64,000 bases of DNA from Actinostola sp. cb2023. Taxonomy: Eukaryota; Cnidaria; Anthozoa; Actiniaria; Actinostolidae. The stretch is from NCBI GenBank assembly GCA_033675265.1, contig JAUJYZ010001085.1, positions 65,001 to 129,000 on the forward strand, in the 5' to 3' direction. Shown piece by piece: positions 34,272 to 58,780 of the stretch. How positions within the stretch are numbered: position 1 is the first letter of the stretch; the number at the start of each line of letters is the position of its first letter. The notes beneath the pieces are model-generated. The model did not search any database. It was not told the origin of the DNA and was given only the letters and a program-made list of their open reading frames with translations. A program made the translations under genes and the position numbers.

Positions 34272-34360
34272 ACTGTTCTTGATCATTGTTTATGTTCGTC
34301 TTTCTTCAGATGAAGAATGGTGAAAGTGAATCTCAATAAATATATGGTTGATTAGATAAT

Positions 34361-34578
34361 AGGGAGTTTAAGATTTGCAAAACCTACGACAGCGACGTAC
34401 ACCGGAAGTGTAAATAACTTCTGTTCGGAGTTTCATACCTTCATAGTTGGTATTCCTTGTGGATGAAGTCACAGGCTTAGGCTTGGACTAAATCTCTAAT
34501 GTACGAAACCCCGAACAAAAGTTATTGACACTTCCGGTTGACGTCGCTGACGTAGGTTTTGCAAATCTTAAACTCCCT
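34361..34578. mobile_element. 218-bp MITE inserted in copy 1 only
   Basis: TIRs AGGGAGTTTAAGATTTGC at the left and its inverse complement at the right, flanked by AAT at 34358-34360 and 34579-34581. The empty site is seen in copy 2 at 51126-51128 as a single AAT. A 3-bp target duplication fits a PIF/Harbinger-like element. Confidence 0.85.
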
Positions 34579-34602
34579 AATGTGTTAGAATATCAAGTAT
34601 AA

Positions 34603-47166
<12,564 letters not shown>

Positions 47167-47396
47167 TTTCCTGGAAGAAGGTTTTGACGTTGTTAGAAAG
47201 GTTCTGTAGCTCTTCTCCAAGGCAAAGTTGAAAGAGATGAAGAAGTACCACTTCCCAAAAGATGTTGTGGATAATGCCAGGGAAATCTCGTGCTAAAACA
47301 TGGGATTTGTTAATCGGCGAAGTCCCGGCCTAATGATGGAATGCATGCATGCCTCTTTATCGATGATGTTTGACTGTCCGAAGCGAGCATGGGATC

Positions 47397-47403
47397 TATA
47401 AAG
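47397..47403 (+). promoter_or_regulatory. possible TATA box
   Basis: tataaag about 65 bp upstream of ATG 47462. Divergent from the discoidin signal-peptide exon at 47166. Weak single-motif evidence. Confidence 0.25.
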
Positions 47404-47461
47404 GATAGCCTATTGTCTCGTCTCACAAAAGCCATTAATTTTGTTTGACAGGTTTGCAGGA

Positions 47462-47638
47462 ATGCTCGGTGTAATACTATTATTACTTACGACCTGGGCA
47501 GCACAAGCGGACGCCCCAGATCAGCTTTCAGTAGGAAGTCATCAATCTTTCGGTGATCTTCCTCTGATGATGATGAAGATTGTTCTGGTACTGATTGACG
47601 ATGGTGATGATTATGAAGATTGTTCCAGTACTGATTGA
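47462..47638 (+). CDS. candidate signal-peptide exon, divergent to discoidin gene
   Basis: ATG 47462 opens MLGVILLLLTTWAAQADA, a textbook secretion signal, followed by PDQLSVGSHQSFGD. The frame can either stop at 47638 after running into the S34 minisatellite or splice at a donor-like site at 47552/47553. It is the 5' neighbour of the discoidin gene on the opposite strand, about 295 bp away, so the two could share a promoter. Exact copy at 63129-63305. No downstream exon is identified. Confidence 0.35.
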   Translation: MLGVILLLLTTWAAQADAPDQLSVGSHQSFGDLPLMMMKIVLVLIDDGDDYEDCSSTD

Positions 47639-47870
47639 TGATGATGATGATGAAGATTGTTCTAGTACTGATTGATGATGATGAAGATTGTTCTGGTACT
47701 GATTGATGATGACGATGGTGATGATTATGAAGATTGTTCTGGTACTGATTGATGATGGTGATGATTATGAAGATTGTTCTGGTACTGATTGATGATGACG
47801 ATGGTGATGATTATGAAGATTGTTCTAGTACTGATTGATGATGGTGATGATTATGAAGACATTGCCAGAA
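47570..47870. repeat. 34-bp minisatellite S34, array 2 (variant units)
   Basis: About eight units of gaagattgttctggtactg, some with gacgatggtgatgattat spacers. Duplicate at 63237-63530. Confidence 0.9.
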
Positions 47871-48204
47871 ATATGGGACAAGATGGCCGTCGCGCATGCG
47901 TTTTACGGCACAAAAAATGCAAAATGGTTGCCGTTCTGTATAAGAAAATGTATGGGAAAAATTGACTTTTCAGAATTTGTAGCGTTCAGAGGTTTAACAC
48001 ACTCGTTGCACATCTAGAAAGTATTAAGGTATCTATCAATCGTTGCACTCACCATATTACCGATCTACAACGAAGACCAGGTTTTCGGCCCGAGCAGTTT
48101 GTTTTCTTCACATTGAAGCTACCAGATTTCCCATACATTTACTGTAAGATCGAACAACCCTACGCAGTTATCGGTCAGTTTGAGGTAGTAGGCCTTGACA
48201 CAGC

Positions 48205-49000
48205 TACCCTGCTAGCAGAGTTTCCTCTTTGGTCAATGGTTTTGTATTTATCTTTTGCTGTATAGGCTTTTGCTTCTGTTTCTTGATCGTCCGAGAGTAA
48301 ACTCTGCCAGGATTCGCCACATTTCTCGTTGAGCATGCGCGACGGTTTCTTCCAAATTCTTGGATGATAGAAACTGGTTTAAACCGGTTTACAGGCGCAC
48401 GCATAAAATAAACATGTTTCATCTGGCTATAAATGAGCCCACGGTATGCGTACGCAGTCTAATGAATTGCCGCTGGTTAGAATATTGAGCCTTCGTTACC
48501 AAACAAATATGGCGTACGTCCACTGATTCGAAATGTTATTTTCGATGGAGCTGTTGTTTCACGTAGAGGAATATTAGAGAGGCTGTCAATACATCAAGAA
48601 CTGGCAATCAAGGTGGGAATGTGTTTGGATGTTTACCAGTTTATATTATACGGCGGTTCGAATAAAACATCGCAGTCAGTGGACAATCGTTTCCCAACTG
48701 GCAAATCCTCTAGCTATCGTTACAACTCCTCTGAACTTATTAATTGCTGACCAAATAGAAGAATGTACAAATCTAGGAATAAAGTATTGTAAAAAAAAGA
48801 CTTTATTGATTACCGTTAGTCAACTATGCATTGTCGTCGCTACGCAACCCATGACGTAACCGTCGCGCATGCTCAACGAGAAATGTGGCGAATCCTGGCA
48901 GAGTTTACTCTCGGACGATCAAGAAACAGAAGCAAAAGCCTATACAGCAAAAGATAAATACAAAACCATTGACCAAAGAGGAAACTCTGCTAGCAGGGTA
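48205..49000. mobile_element. inverted repeat with 141-bp arms
   Basis: Arms 48205-48345 and 48860-49000 are near-perfect inverse complements (taccctgctagcagagttt with its complement) around a 514-bp centre. The left arm recurs at the window end (63869-64000). No transposase is visible, and the role of the centre is unknown. Confidence 0.8.
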
Positions 49001-49530
49001 TGACACAGCAGAAGTGCACATCTCGATGCCAGTAAAACACTGTTTAGTGTGTTCAAATCGCCGATAAAATATGTTATATCGCAATTCCATCTTCCGCCCG
49101 AAAGCTCTGAACTTTAGGTACAAATAAATGGTAAAGACGCCATGTTGAGATCTAGTTTTGAGTCAGAACGAGCCAAAAACTTCGCTATATCTCAACCATC
49201 CGCCATTTTCCTGTTTACATGAGTTCTTAGTGCATTCTGGGATTGCACACAGGGAGTCCGAGAGCGTGAAGGGTTAAATTTCGATGTATTTTCGTGTATA
49301 CCCTCTATTTCTGTGTTGGGCTTCCTGTGTCATATTTTGATCGACCGTTGGAAAATAAAGTCAGTCTTTTTGATATTTTGAAGTTCTAAAATCGCTTTCT
49401 AAACAAAGATGAACGCTAATTAAGATCTGTATGTCATTGATTTAGCAATTAGAACTGTTTTTAGCGAGTTTTGGGACAAAATGCTGAGCCCGAGGAAACC
49501 GCTGGCTAATGTCCCATATTTATGGCAATG

Positions 49531-49590
49531 ATTGTTCTGGTACTGATTGATGATGATGAAGATTGTTCCGGTACTGATTGATGATGATGA
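49531..49590. repeat. S34 minisatellite remnant at duplication junction
   Basis: About two units of the S34 repeat, immediately followed by the start of duplication copy 2 (gacgactaaacacaaaa). Confidence 0.85.
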
Positions 49591-51452
49591 CGACTAAACA
49601 CAAAAACAAGTGCTGCAACATTATTTAGATATTTTATTTATACATTCACAACTCAGCAGATAAACATTTCCCCATAATATAGGTGCCTTATAAATATGTA
49701 TATAATAATGCAAAACTATAGCAACGTCATCGTTGCCAAGGCGACGCAGACTGAAAAACGTGTGTCAAAACTTCTAGCAAGTCAGTATATTACAAATGTA
49801 CTTGAGATTAAATTAAATTGAAAATATTTTTTCATAAACTCTCTTAAAGTAAAATTTAAAAAATATAAAATATAAAAATATATATCTTAAAGTGGTTTTA
49901 AGTCAATCTGTATAACTTTGTCTCAAACAATTCACAGAAAAAGATGGCGGATGTACATTGTACCGCAATCCTTTTCGAACCTAAATCAGTACCACTTCAC
50001 TCCGACACGTTTACATAAATAAAGCAGGTAACAGCTTCACACTGTTCTAGTATAGTGGTTTATGCACGCAAAGGATTGTGGGAAAATGTATCCTGTGGTA
50101 GCCATTGCGCAAATAACAAATATTAAAGTGCCTATGAAACGAAAAAAACAGACCCCGTTTTCATTTGCTACTACGATAGTTTAGATTTTTTAGTAATAGT
50201 TTAGTATTTGCTTGTTTACATGTCGTTAATAAAAAGTGAATTGAGCTTCAGGAACATTTTTTATTTCCCGCTCGAAGTTGGGCATTTTGGGTTTCAAAGT
50301 GCGACAATTCCCGCACGGTCAAACTATAGAAATATGACGTCAAGAGTTGTGCACAACAAAGGCATGCAAACATCTTGACGTCACCGAGCCATTGTCAAAG
50401 GCCCTGCCTCTTGTCGCACATTTTGGTTGAAAATTATAATTTTCGAACTGCGAAAAAGAAAATGTTCGCACACTCAAAATCGACGTTTAAATACAGCAAA
50501 TGTTCAGAGAAAGACCAAACAACAATAATGTACAATAAAACAAGGATCGACATTTTCGTTTCGTGGACACTTTAACGACTTTAGTACTATTATAATATCA
50601 TTAAAGCGAATTTGTTTCTTTTGAAAATCGATTACATATGAAGTGAATAGTGGGATGGTTCAGTATTTTTTTTGTGATTTGAGCTTCGTACTTTTGCGAG
50701 TTATGAAGGTTGAAATCGTGATATTTTTCAGACGTAGCACTCCATTTTATGCAATTTTTCAAGAAGCACTCTTCTGAAATAAAAAAAAAAGTTTAACATC
50801 ATGTATAGAATTGTAGAAAACTTTTGGCCAGATTTAAAATGTCAATAATTTGCACAAGGGCGCTTTTGTATAATAAAATTAAAACCAATCTGACGTCACC
50901 AAATTACAATATCACGATTTCAAACTTTTATAATTCGCAAATGCGAAGCTCAAATCACAAAATGCTGAAAAATCCCACTATTCACTTCACTGGTATGTAA
51001 TCGATTTTCAAATGAAAAAAAATTCGTGTCATGTACACTTTACTGTTCTTGATCTTTGTTTTTGTTCGTCTTTCTTCAGATCAAGAATGGTGAAAGTGAA
51101 TCAATAAATATATGGTTGATTAGATAATGCGTTAGAATATTAAGTATAATCATAAAAGCAAGCTGCATATAAAACACACTAGTATAGCTACACATCCCAC
51201 ATGGGTAAGAGATCCTATAGAATTGACTTGTTCGTCTCTTGTTTGGCTTGGTTGCGATGGGTTTTCCCGTGGTGCTTAGCGTGCTTGTGATGAGGGACTG
51301 GGTACCAGTAGGTTTTACTGTTGTTTCTATTTGTGGGCACCCTGTGGACGGACCAACGTATTCATTCATGTTCAGTGCGTATTTACGATGCGCGATACGT
51401 TACGGTATATAACAAAGGGTTGCGAACACTGTATAATATAAAATAACTATGA

Positions 51453-51770
51453 TATAACGCACGCTCTGATTGGCCAAAGGATGCGTATTCCGCGTGCTTT
51501 ATGAGAGCACACAGCACGCGCGCGCAGATATTCAAAAACTCGCCTTAAAATCATAACCGTATTTTATAAAAGAACTAGAAAACTTGTCTGCTGCGCTATG
51601 TGCAGATTTATAGCACTTGGGAACTGATCAGAACACTCGAGAAGTGTTGAGAAGCACTCAACTACGCGTCGTGCTTCTTCTAACACTTCTCTCGTGTTCT
51701 GATCAGTCCCCGCGTGCTATAAATCTGCACATAGCACGCGCGCTCGTTTTCTATTTCTTCAATAGACCAT
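51453..51770. repeat. dispersed repeat family R1, copy 3
   Basis: Counterpart of 35172-35455 with a fuller self-complementary core (gggaactgatcagaacac with gtgttctgatcagtcccc). Confidence 0.75.
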
Positions 51771-52445
51771 GCTGCCTCGTTTTCTATTTCTACAATATAT
51801 GCTGGCTCACCTTCATAATAGATACACTCGTAAACTTCGACTCTCATACATATGCTGCCAGGCGTCTTCCACGCTGTTGGAAGGAACCGTACGTAACGAG
51901 CTCGAACTTTACGGTCGAGGTATTGATTGATGATTGTCTCGGCATCCCAGCTACCATCAAAGACCTTGACGACAAACAACAAATAATGAATTAATACAGA
52001 CTCTTACCCAGTCGCTTCTCTTACTCGCGATGTGGGCGCGCGAAAGCTAACAGTTATGATCACTGTCTTGTATAAATCCAGGAGCAATTCAATAAAACTT
52101 TTACAACTGTAATTTACAAGTGTAGCTATTGTTTTAGTTGCCAAGCTACACTTGTGAATAACAGTTGTAAAAGTTTTATTGAATTGACCCCCAGCTGTAC
52201 CTTCGCGGTTTTTGTGCCGTTGTCTTTATATGGGTCCCAGTCTTTCTCGTCTAAGCTGTAGTTCATCTTGTACTTGGTAACCCAGCCCCATTTTATATAT
52301 CCCTGTGTAGCCACGCCTGATATTGTACGAACACTACCGAGATCAATCTAGATTGAAACATTACGAGAATCATGTGTAAATATGGTACAATAGAGTGTAA
52401 GCACACAAACGTTTTGTACTAAATAGTACTATAAAATAGCACAAA

Positions 52446-53120
52446 TTAAGGACAATCGCGCGCATTGTTCACGCGCATCTTTTCTGCGCATAAAATCAAG
52501 GTTCGAATCATCTCGGTCCAGTCCTCTTTCCTCACGTCCAAGATGGCAGCCAGTCACGCATGTTACGTAGACGATTTTCATCGTACTAATATCTCGGAAA
52601 TACCGGTGACCCCCACTTTTTTATTTTGTGATTTTTACAAAGAATCATAAAAGCACTCGACCTGATGTACCAAATTTAAAGAAAAAAACATGTTAGATTT
52701 AAATAAAAACACGATTTAGATGAAAACTTCAATCGGCCTTCACGCGAAAGAGTCGTCGCTTGCTACGTGGTGACTGTAAACATGAGCCAAAAACTACAGG
52801 TTTTTTTCTACATATTCACAAATCTTTTTGAACATAATTTTATTCTAGCCTATTAGATAGCCATTTGAAGAAACTTTTAGCAATCCGTCCGCCATTTTTT
52901 TTCTACCAAAAAATTCCTGTCATTCTCGACTTTCCGTGGATTGAACGCACGTAATTTTCGATCAGAAAAAGGGTATACTTTGAAAAAATCTGGCTCCATA
53001 GCGAAGTCGGTGACCCCCATTTTTTATTTGCTCATTTAGCTTCTATAATGATCTTATTTCACCATACGAAGTTTCAGGGAAAAAACATGTTTAGTTTTTT
53101 TTGCCCGCGAACGTCCTTAA
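52446..53120. mobile_element. ~675-bp insertion specific to copy 2, TTAA ends
   Basis: Opens ttaaggacaatcgcgcgc and closes gcccgcgaacgtccttaa. Absent from copy 1, which reads cacaaaataaacaatag there. TTAA at both ends fits a piggyBac-type target. No transposase frame. Confidence 0.65.
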
Positions 53121-53900
53121 GCAATAGATGACTAATTGTACAATAGATGGCTGGGATGACCACGTTAAATGGCGGTCGCGTCTCTCCACACTCCACTACA
53201 TTGCAACAGAGGGACGTAAAAGAACCCGTACAATTTAGGAAAAATAAGCACTTGTAAATTTTTCAAAGACACAAAATGCACTCGACCTGACGAGAACAAT
53301 TGTGCGATTGCTTTTTTTAAATATACATGATGCAGCCCGAAAAGGTCCTCCATCGGCTGTAAAGCGCATTGATTCTTCAGCTTGCTAATAACCATCTATC
53401 TATTCCCAAATCAATTTCTCCAGTTTTTTTCTGCTTAGGGCTCTTTTTGAACTAATTTCGTAGCCTTTTTGAGGCACTTTGTAGACTTTTCAACAAACCG
53501 TCCGCCATTTTTTTTCACACTTGCAAATATATTTTCTTGAATTTTGATTGGCTAATTTTGACTTTCTATTTGCAAATACAATTGCACAGTACAATTTCAC
53601 AAAATTTTTATACTTTCAGTACATTTTGGGGGGAAAATGGATCGCTGTCAGCCAATCACAGAGCTGAAATTATTTCATGTATATTATTAAGTACTAATTA
53701 GCACTATAAATTAATAATAATAAAAATAATATATAATACTTGTTTCGCACAAATTAACATCTGAATATGATCAAGTGCGTGTCCAATATATATTAAATTG
53801 CGGTATAATATTATTATTAATAATAAAAATATATCTAATTATTATTATATGTAAATTCCTAATGTATTTTTAAACATATTGCACGGTTTAAGTGTTTGTG

Positions 53901-54029
<129 letters not shown>

Positions 54030-54279
54030 TGTACTCCTATTTGGTTGATTAAAAACCTGTCTAGTTTACCTGTAAATACTGCTGTTGTAGTACTTGGCTT
54101 GTACACCAAGCCCCCCATGTTACATTGCCATTTCTTACTTTCATCTTTATATTAAGTCGTGCATAAGACGGTAGATGACTTTGCGAGTATGATGACGCTG
54201 TGACTTGCTTAGTCTGTATTCTATTGTCTTCCATGCCAACTGGGATACTGCAATCGCTGAAGCGTTCGTCTGAAGCACA

Positions 54280-54775
54280 CAATGAACAGATCCATATAAA
54301 CATACATAACGCACGATAGCAGATCCATATAAACATACATAACACACGATAACAGATCCATATAAACATACATAACACGATAGCAGATCCATATAAACAT
54401 ACATAACGCACGATAACAGATCCATATAAACATACATAACACACGATAGCAGATCCATATAAACATACATTGCACGATAACAGATCCATATAAACATACA
54501 TAACACACGATAACAGATCCATATAAACATACATAACACACGATAACAGATCCATATATAAACATATAATACACGATAACAGATCCGCATAAATTGAAAC
54601 ACACGATAGCAGATCCATATAAACATATAACACTTGATAACAGATCCATATAAACATATAACACACGATAACAGATCCATATAAATATATAATACACGAT
54701 AACAGATCCATATAAACATACATAACGCACGATAGCAGATGATATAAACATATAATACACGATACAATGTAACAG
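54280..54775. repeat. 33-bp minisatellite, copy 2
   Basis: About 14 less regular units of the array at 37927-39110, beside the exon 5 acceptor. Confidence 0.9.
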
Positions 54776-55334
54776 ATCCTATAAACATATAACATCAAAA
54801 AAAGAAATAACAAGAAAAATTGATTATCTGAAGGTCTTGAAAAAAAATCCGCTTTGCGTAACAGCCCGCGTATGTACTACTGATATTAGCGATTTCCAAA
54901 GGAATACTATTAACTTTTTCCTTAAATTGGGTCTATATTTCAGTGACAAATCCTTGGAAAGGGTATGAATTTCCCAATATTTCATCCTTAAATAGGGTCA
55001 GGGTTTCGACATCCCTGCAGCACACCCCTATCTTAAATTTCCGGGAGTACCTGTACCCCCCCCCCCCCCCCCCCCCCCCCGGCTTTATATAAGGCTTTTC
55101 GGCAACAATGATCGATAAAAAGCTAAAATATAAAACGTACCTTGTTTTGCATCGCAGCCATACATTTCTACTCTCATACAAGCGTAGCCGTGTTGTTTTT
55201 TGTTCAATGGTCTAAAACGAAGAACTCTGGCAATGATGGGACGCTTTAGAGAGATTCTGACCACTGTCGAGTCATCAGTATTACCTTGGAAAACCTTGAA
55301 AAGACAATTGAGAAGTTTGAAAAAAAACTGTGTG

Positions 55335-56149
55335 TGACTGTTTGTCTGTCTGTCTGTTTGTCTGTCTGTTTGTCTGTTTGTTTGTCTGTTTGTTTGTTTG
55401 TCTGTCTGTCTGTTTGTCAGATGTGTGTCTGTGACTTGTTGTTTGTCTGTCTGTGACTTTTTAATTTGTCTGTCTGTGTCTTGTTTGTCTGTCTGTCTGT
55501 TTGTCTGTCTGTGACTTGTTGTCTGTCTGTCTGACTTGTGTGTCTGTCTGTGTGTGTTTGTCTGTTTGTCTGTTTGACTTGTCTGTCTGTGTCTTGTCTG
55601 TTTGTGACTTGTGTGTCTGTGTGTGACTTGTTTGTCTGTGTCTGTGACTTGTTTGTCTGTCTGTGACTTGTTTGTCTGTCTGTGACTTGTCTGTTTGTCT
55701 GTCTGACTTGTTTGTCTGTTGACTTGTTTGTCTGTATTGTGACTTGTTTGTCTGTCTGACTTGTTTGTCTGTCTGTGACTTGTTTGTCTGTCTGTGACTT
55801 GTTTGTCTGTCTGTCTGTTTGTCTGTCTGTGACTTGTCTGTCTGTCTGTCTGACTTGTGTGTCTGTCTGTGACTTGTTTGTCTGTCTGTTTGTCTGTCTG
55901 TGACTTGTCTGTCTGTCTGACTTGTGTGTCTGTCTGTGACTTGTTTGTCTGTCTGTGACTTGTTTGTCTGTGTGTGACTTGTTTGTCTGTCTGTGACTTG
56001 TTTGTCTGTCTGACTTGTTTGTCTGTGTGTGACTTGTTTGTCTGTCTGTGACTTGTTTGTCTGTACTGACTTGTTGTCTGTCTGTCTGTGACTTGTTTGT
56101 CTGTCTGTGACTTGTTTGTCTGTCTGTTTGTTTGTCTTGTCTGTGACTG

Positions 56150-56180
<31 letters not shown>

Positions 56181-56852
56181 GACTTGTTTGTCTGTCTGTG
56201 ACTTGTTTGTCTGTCTGTGACTTGTTTGTCTGTCTGTGACTTGTTTGTCTGTCTGTGACTTGTTTGTCTTGTGTGTGACTTGTTTGTCTGTCTGTGACTT
56301 GTTTGTCTGTCTGACTTGTTTGTCTGTGTGTGACTTGTTTGTCTGTCTGTGACTTGTCTGTCTGTTTGTTTGTCTGTGTGTGACTTGTTTGTCTGTCTGT
56401 CTTGTTTGTCTGTTTGTTTGTCTGTCTGTCTGTGACTTGTCTGTCTGTCTGTGACTTGTTTGTCTGTCTGACTTGTTTGTCTGTCTGTGACTTGTCTGTT
56501 TGTTTGTCTGTGTCTGTCTGTGACTTGTTTGTCTGTCTGTGACTGTGTCTGACTTGTTTGTCTGTCTGTGACTTGTCTGTTTTGTCTGTCTGTTTGTCTG
56601 TCTGTGACTTGTCTGTTTGTCTGTCTGTCTGTCTGTGACTTGTCTGTCTGTCTGACTTGTCTGTCTGTGTTTGTCTGTCTGTCTGTCTGTGACTTGTCTG
56701 TCTGTCTGTCTGTGACTTGTCTGTTTGTCTGTCTGTGACTTGTCTGTCTGTCTGTCTGTGACTTGTCTGTCTGTCTGTCTGTGACTTGTCTGTCTGTCTG
56801 TCTGTGACTTGTCTGTCTGTCTGTCTGTGACTTGTGTCTGTCTGTCTGTGAC
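55335..56852. repeat. TGTC/TGACTTGT array, copy 2
   Basis: Counterpart of 39655-40738, longer (about 1.5 kb) and with many single-base irregularities. Confidence 0.92.
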
Positions 56853-58199
56853 TTGTTTACCTTTTGATTCCTTCATCTGTATACACTGTCCATGTCACCC
56901 CATCACAACTATAATTCACAGCATACTCTGTTACCCAGTTCCCAGGTAGGCGCTCAAGACCCTGCGTTGCTAGTTCACGTACGATAGTTTCTCTTTGAAA
57001 ATCAATCTGTAAATACGGACTGTGATCGCTATTCTCTGCACACCAACCACCGAAGTTCAGCTGCCCTGGAACCCTATAGACAAGAGATAGGACAATATCA
57101 CCAGTAATCGATGGACAGAGTACCCAGTATTGCATGCACTCGCCAACATTGTATTTCTATATACAGTCGAACCCTATAGACAAGAGATAGGACAATATCA
57201 CCAGTAATCGATGGACAGAGTACCCAGTATTGCATGCACTCGCCAACATTGTATTTCTATATACAGTCGAACCCTATAGACAAGAGATAGGGACACTATA
57301 TCACCAGTAATCGATGGACAGAGTACCCAGTATTGCATGCACTCGCCAACATTGTATTTCTATATACAGTCGAACCCTATAGACAAGAGATAGGACACTA
57401 TATCACCAGTAATCGATGGACAGAGTACCCAGTATTGCATGCACTCGCCAACATTGTATTTCTATATACAGCCGGTCGAACCTCCCGTAAAGCGACCACC
57501 CAATATGTCAAGTTTTGTGGTCCCTTACAAGAGGCGGTCGCTTTCGAGAGGTTCCAACTACAGTGATTTGACTTGGAACTGACATTTTGGAAAACTGGTC
57601 GCTCAGGAGCTAGAGGTGGTCGCATAGGAGAGGTGGTCGCATAGGAGAGGTGGTCGCATAGGAGAGGTTCCAACTATAGTGACTTGATTTGGAACTGAAC
57701 TTTTGGTATTTTGGAAAGCTGGTCGCTTACGAGAGGTGGTCGCGTACGAGAGTGGTCGCAACCGGAGGTTCAACTGTGCTTCTTGAGAGAGAAAGACTGC
57801 GTTTGTTTGTCAGAGCTGCGAGTAGCAATGGCTTCAAATGAAGACAGATGCCTCCCTTCCGCCCCGTCAAGAAGTGCATCATCCTCGGGAACCCAGGGGT
57901 ATATTCTGTCGCTCGTTACTCGCTCCCAGAGAAATACCCCTGGGAACGAAGTCTGTTGGAACTATTCTATTCTGGTTTGAATAGGACAGCCGCCATTTTG
58001 AATTTTGACTTCCGGAACAAGCTCCAACAGACTTCGTTCCCAGGGGGGTATTTCTCTGGGAGTGAGTAACGAGCGACAGAATATACCCCTGGGTTCCCAA
58101 GGATGGAAGTGCATGGGACGGTACAGAAAAGGGCATTTTCTCGAACGGTTGATAAAGTTATTAAGCGCAATCGATTACAAATCCTTGGTGCGTAGCTTG

Positions 58200-58780
58200 G
58201 CGTCCCCTTCTCCTCCCCAATCCTTTTCCCCCTCCCCCTCCGAGGGCAATCCTTTTCCCCTCCCCTCCCCAATCCCCTTCTCCTCCCAATCCTTTTTCCC
58301 CCCCCCCCTCCGAGGCAATCCCCTTCTTCTCCCCAATCCTTTTCCCCCTCCCCCTCCGAGGCAATCCCCCCTTTTCCTCCCTCCCCAATCCCCTTCTTCT
58401 TTCCCCCTCCCCCTCCGAGGCAATCCCCTTCTTCTCCCCAATCCTTTTCTCCCTCCCCCTCCGAGGCAATCCCCTTCTTCTCCCCAATCCTTTTCCCCTC
58501 CCCCTCCGAGGCAATCCCCCCTCCTCTTCCCCCTCCCCCTCCCAATCCCCTTCTTCCTTTTCCCCCTCCCCCTCCGAGGCAATCCCCTTCTTCTCCCCAA
58601 TCCTTTTCCCCCTCCCCCTCCGAGGCAATCCCCCTTTTCCCCCTCCTCCCCCAATCCCCTTCTTTCCCCCCTTTTCCCCCTCCCCCTCCGAGGCAATCCC
58701 CTTCCTTTTCCCCCTCCCTCCGAGGCAATCCCCTTCTTCTCCCCCTTCCCCCCCTCCCCCTCCGAGGCAATCCCCTTCCA
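58200..58780. repeat. CT-rich minisatellite, copy 2
   Basis: Counterpart of 42060-43220, about half as long, with irregular unit boundaries. Confidence 0.9.

Noticed and set aside
48905..49123. Short frames in the 48-49 kb inverted repeat arms
   Set aside because: Same DNA read in opposite arms; no sign of coding constraint.
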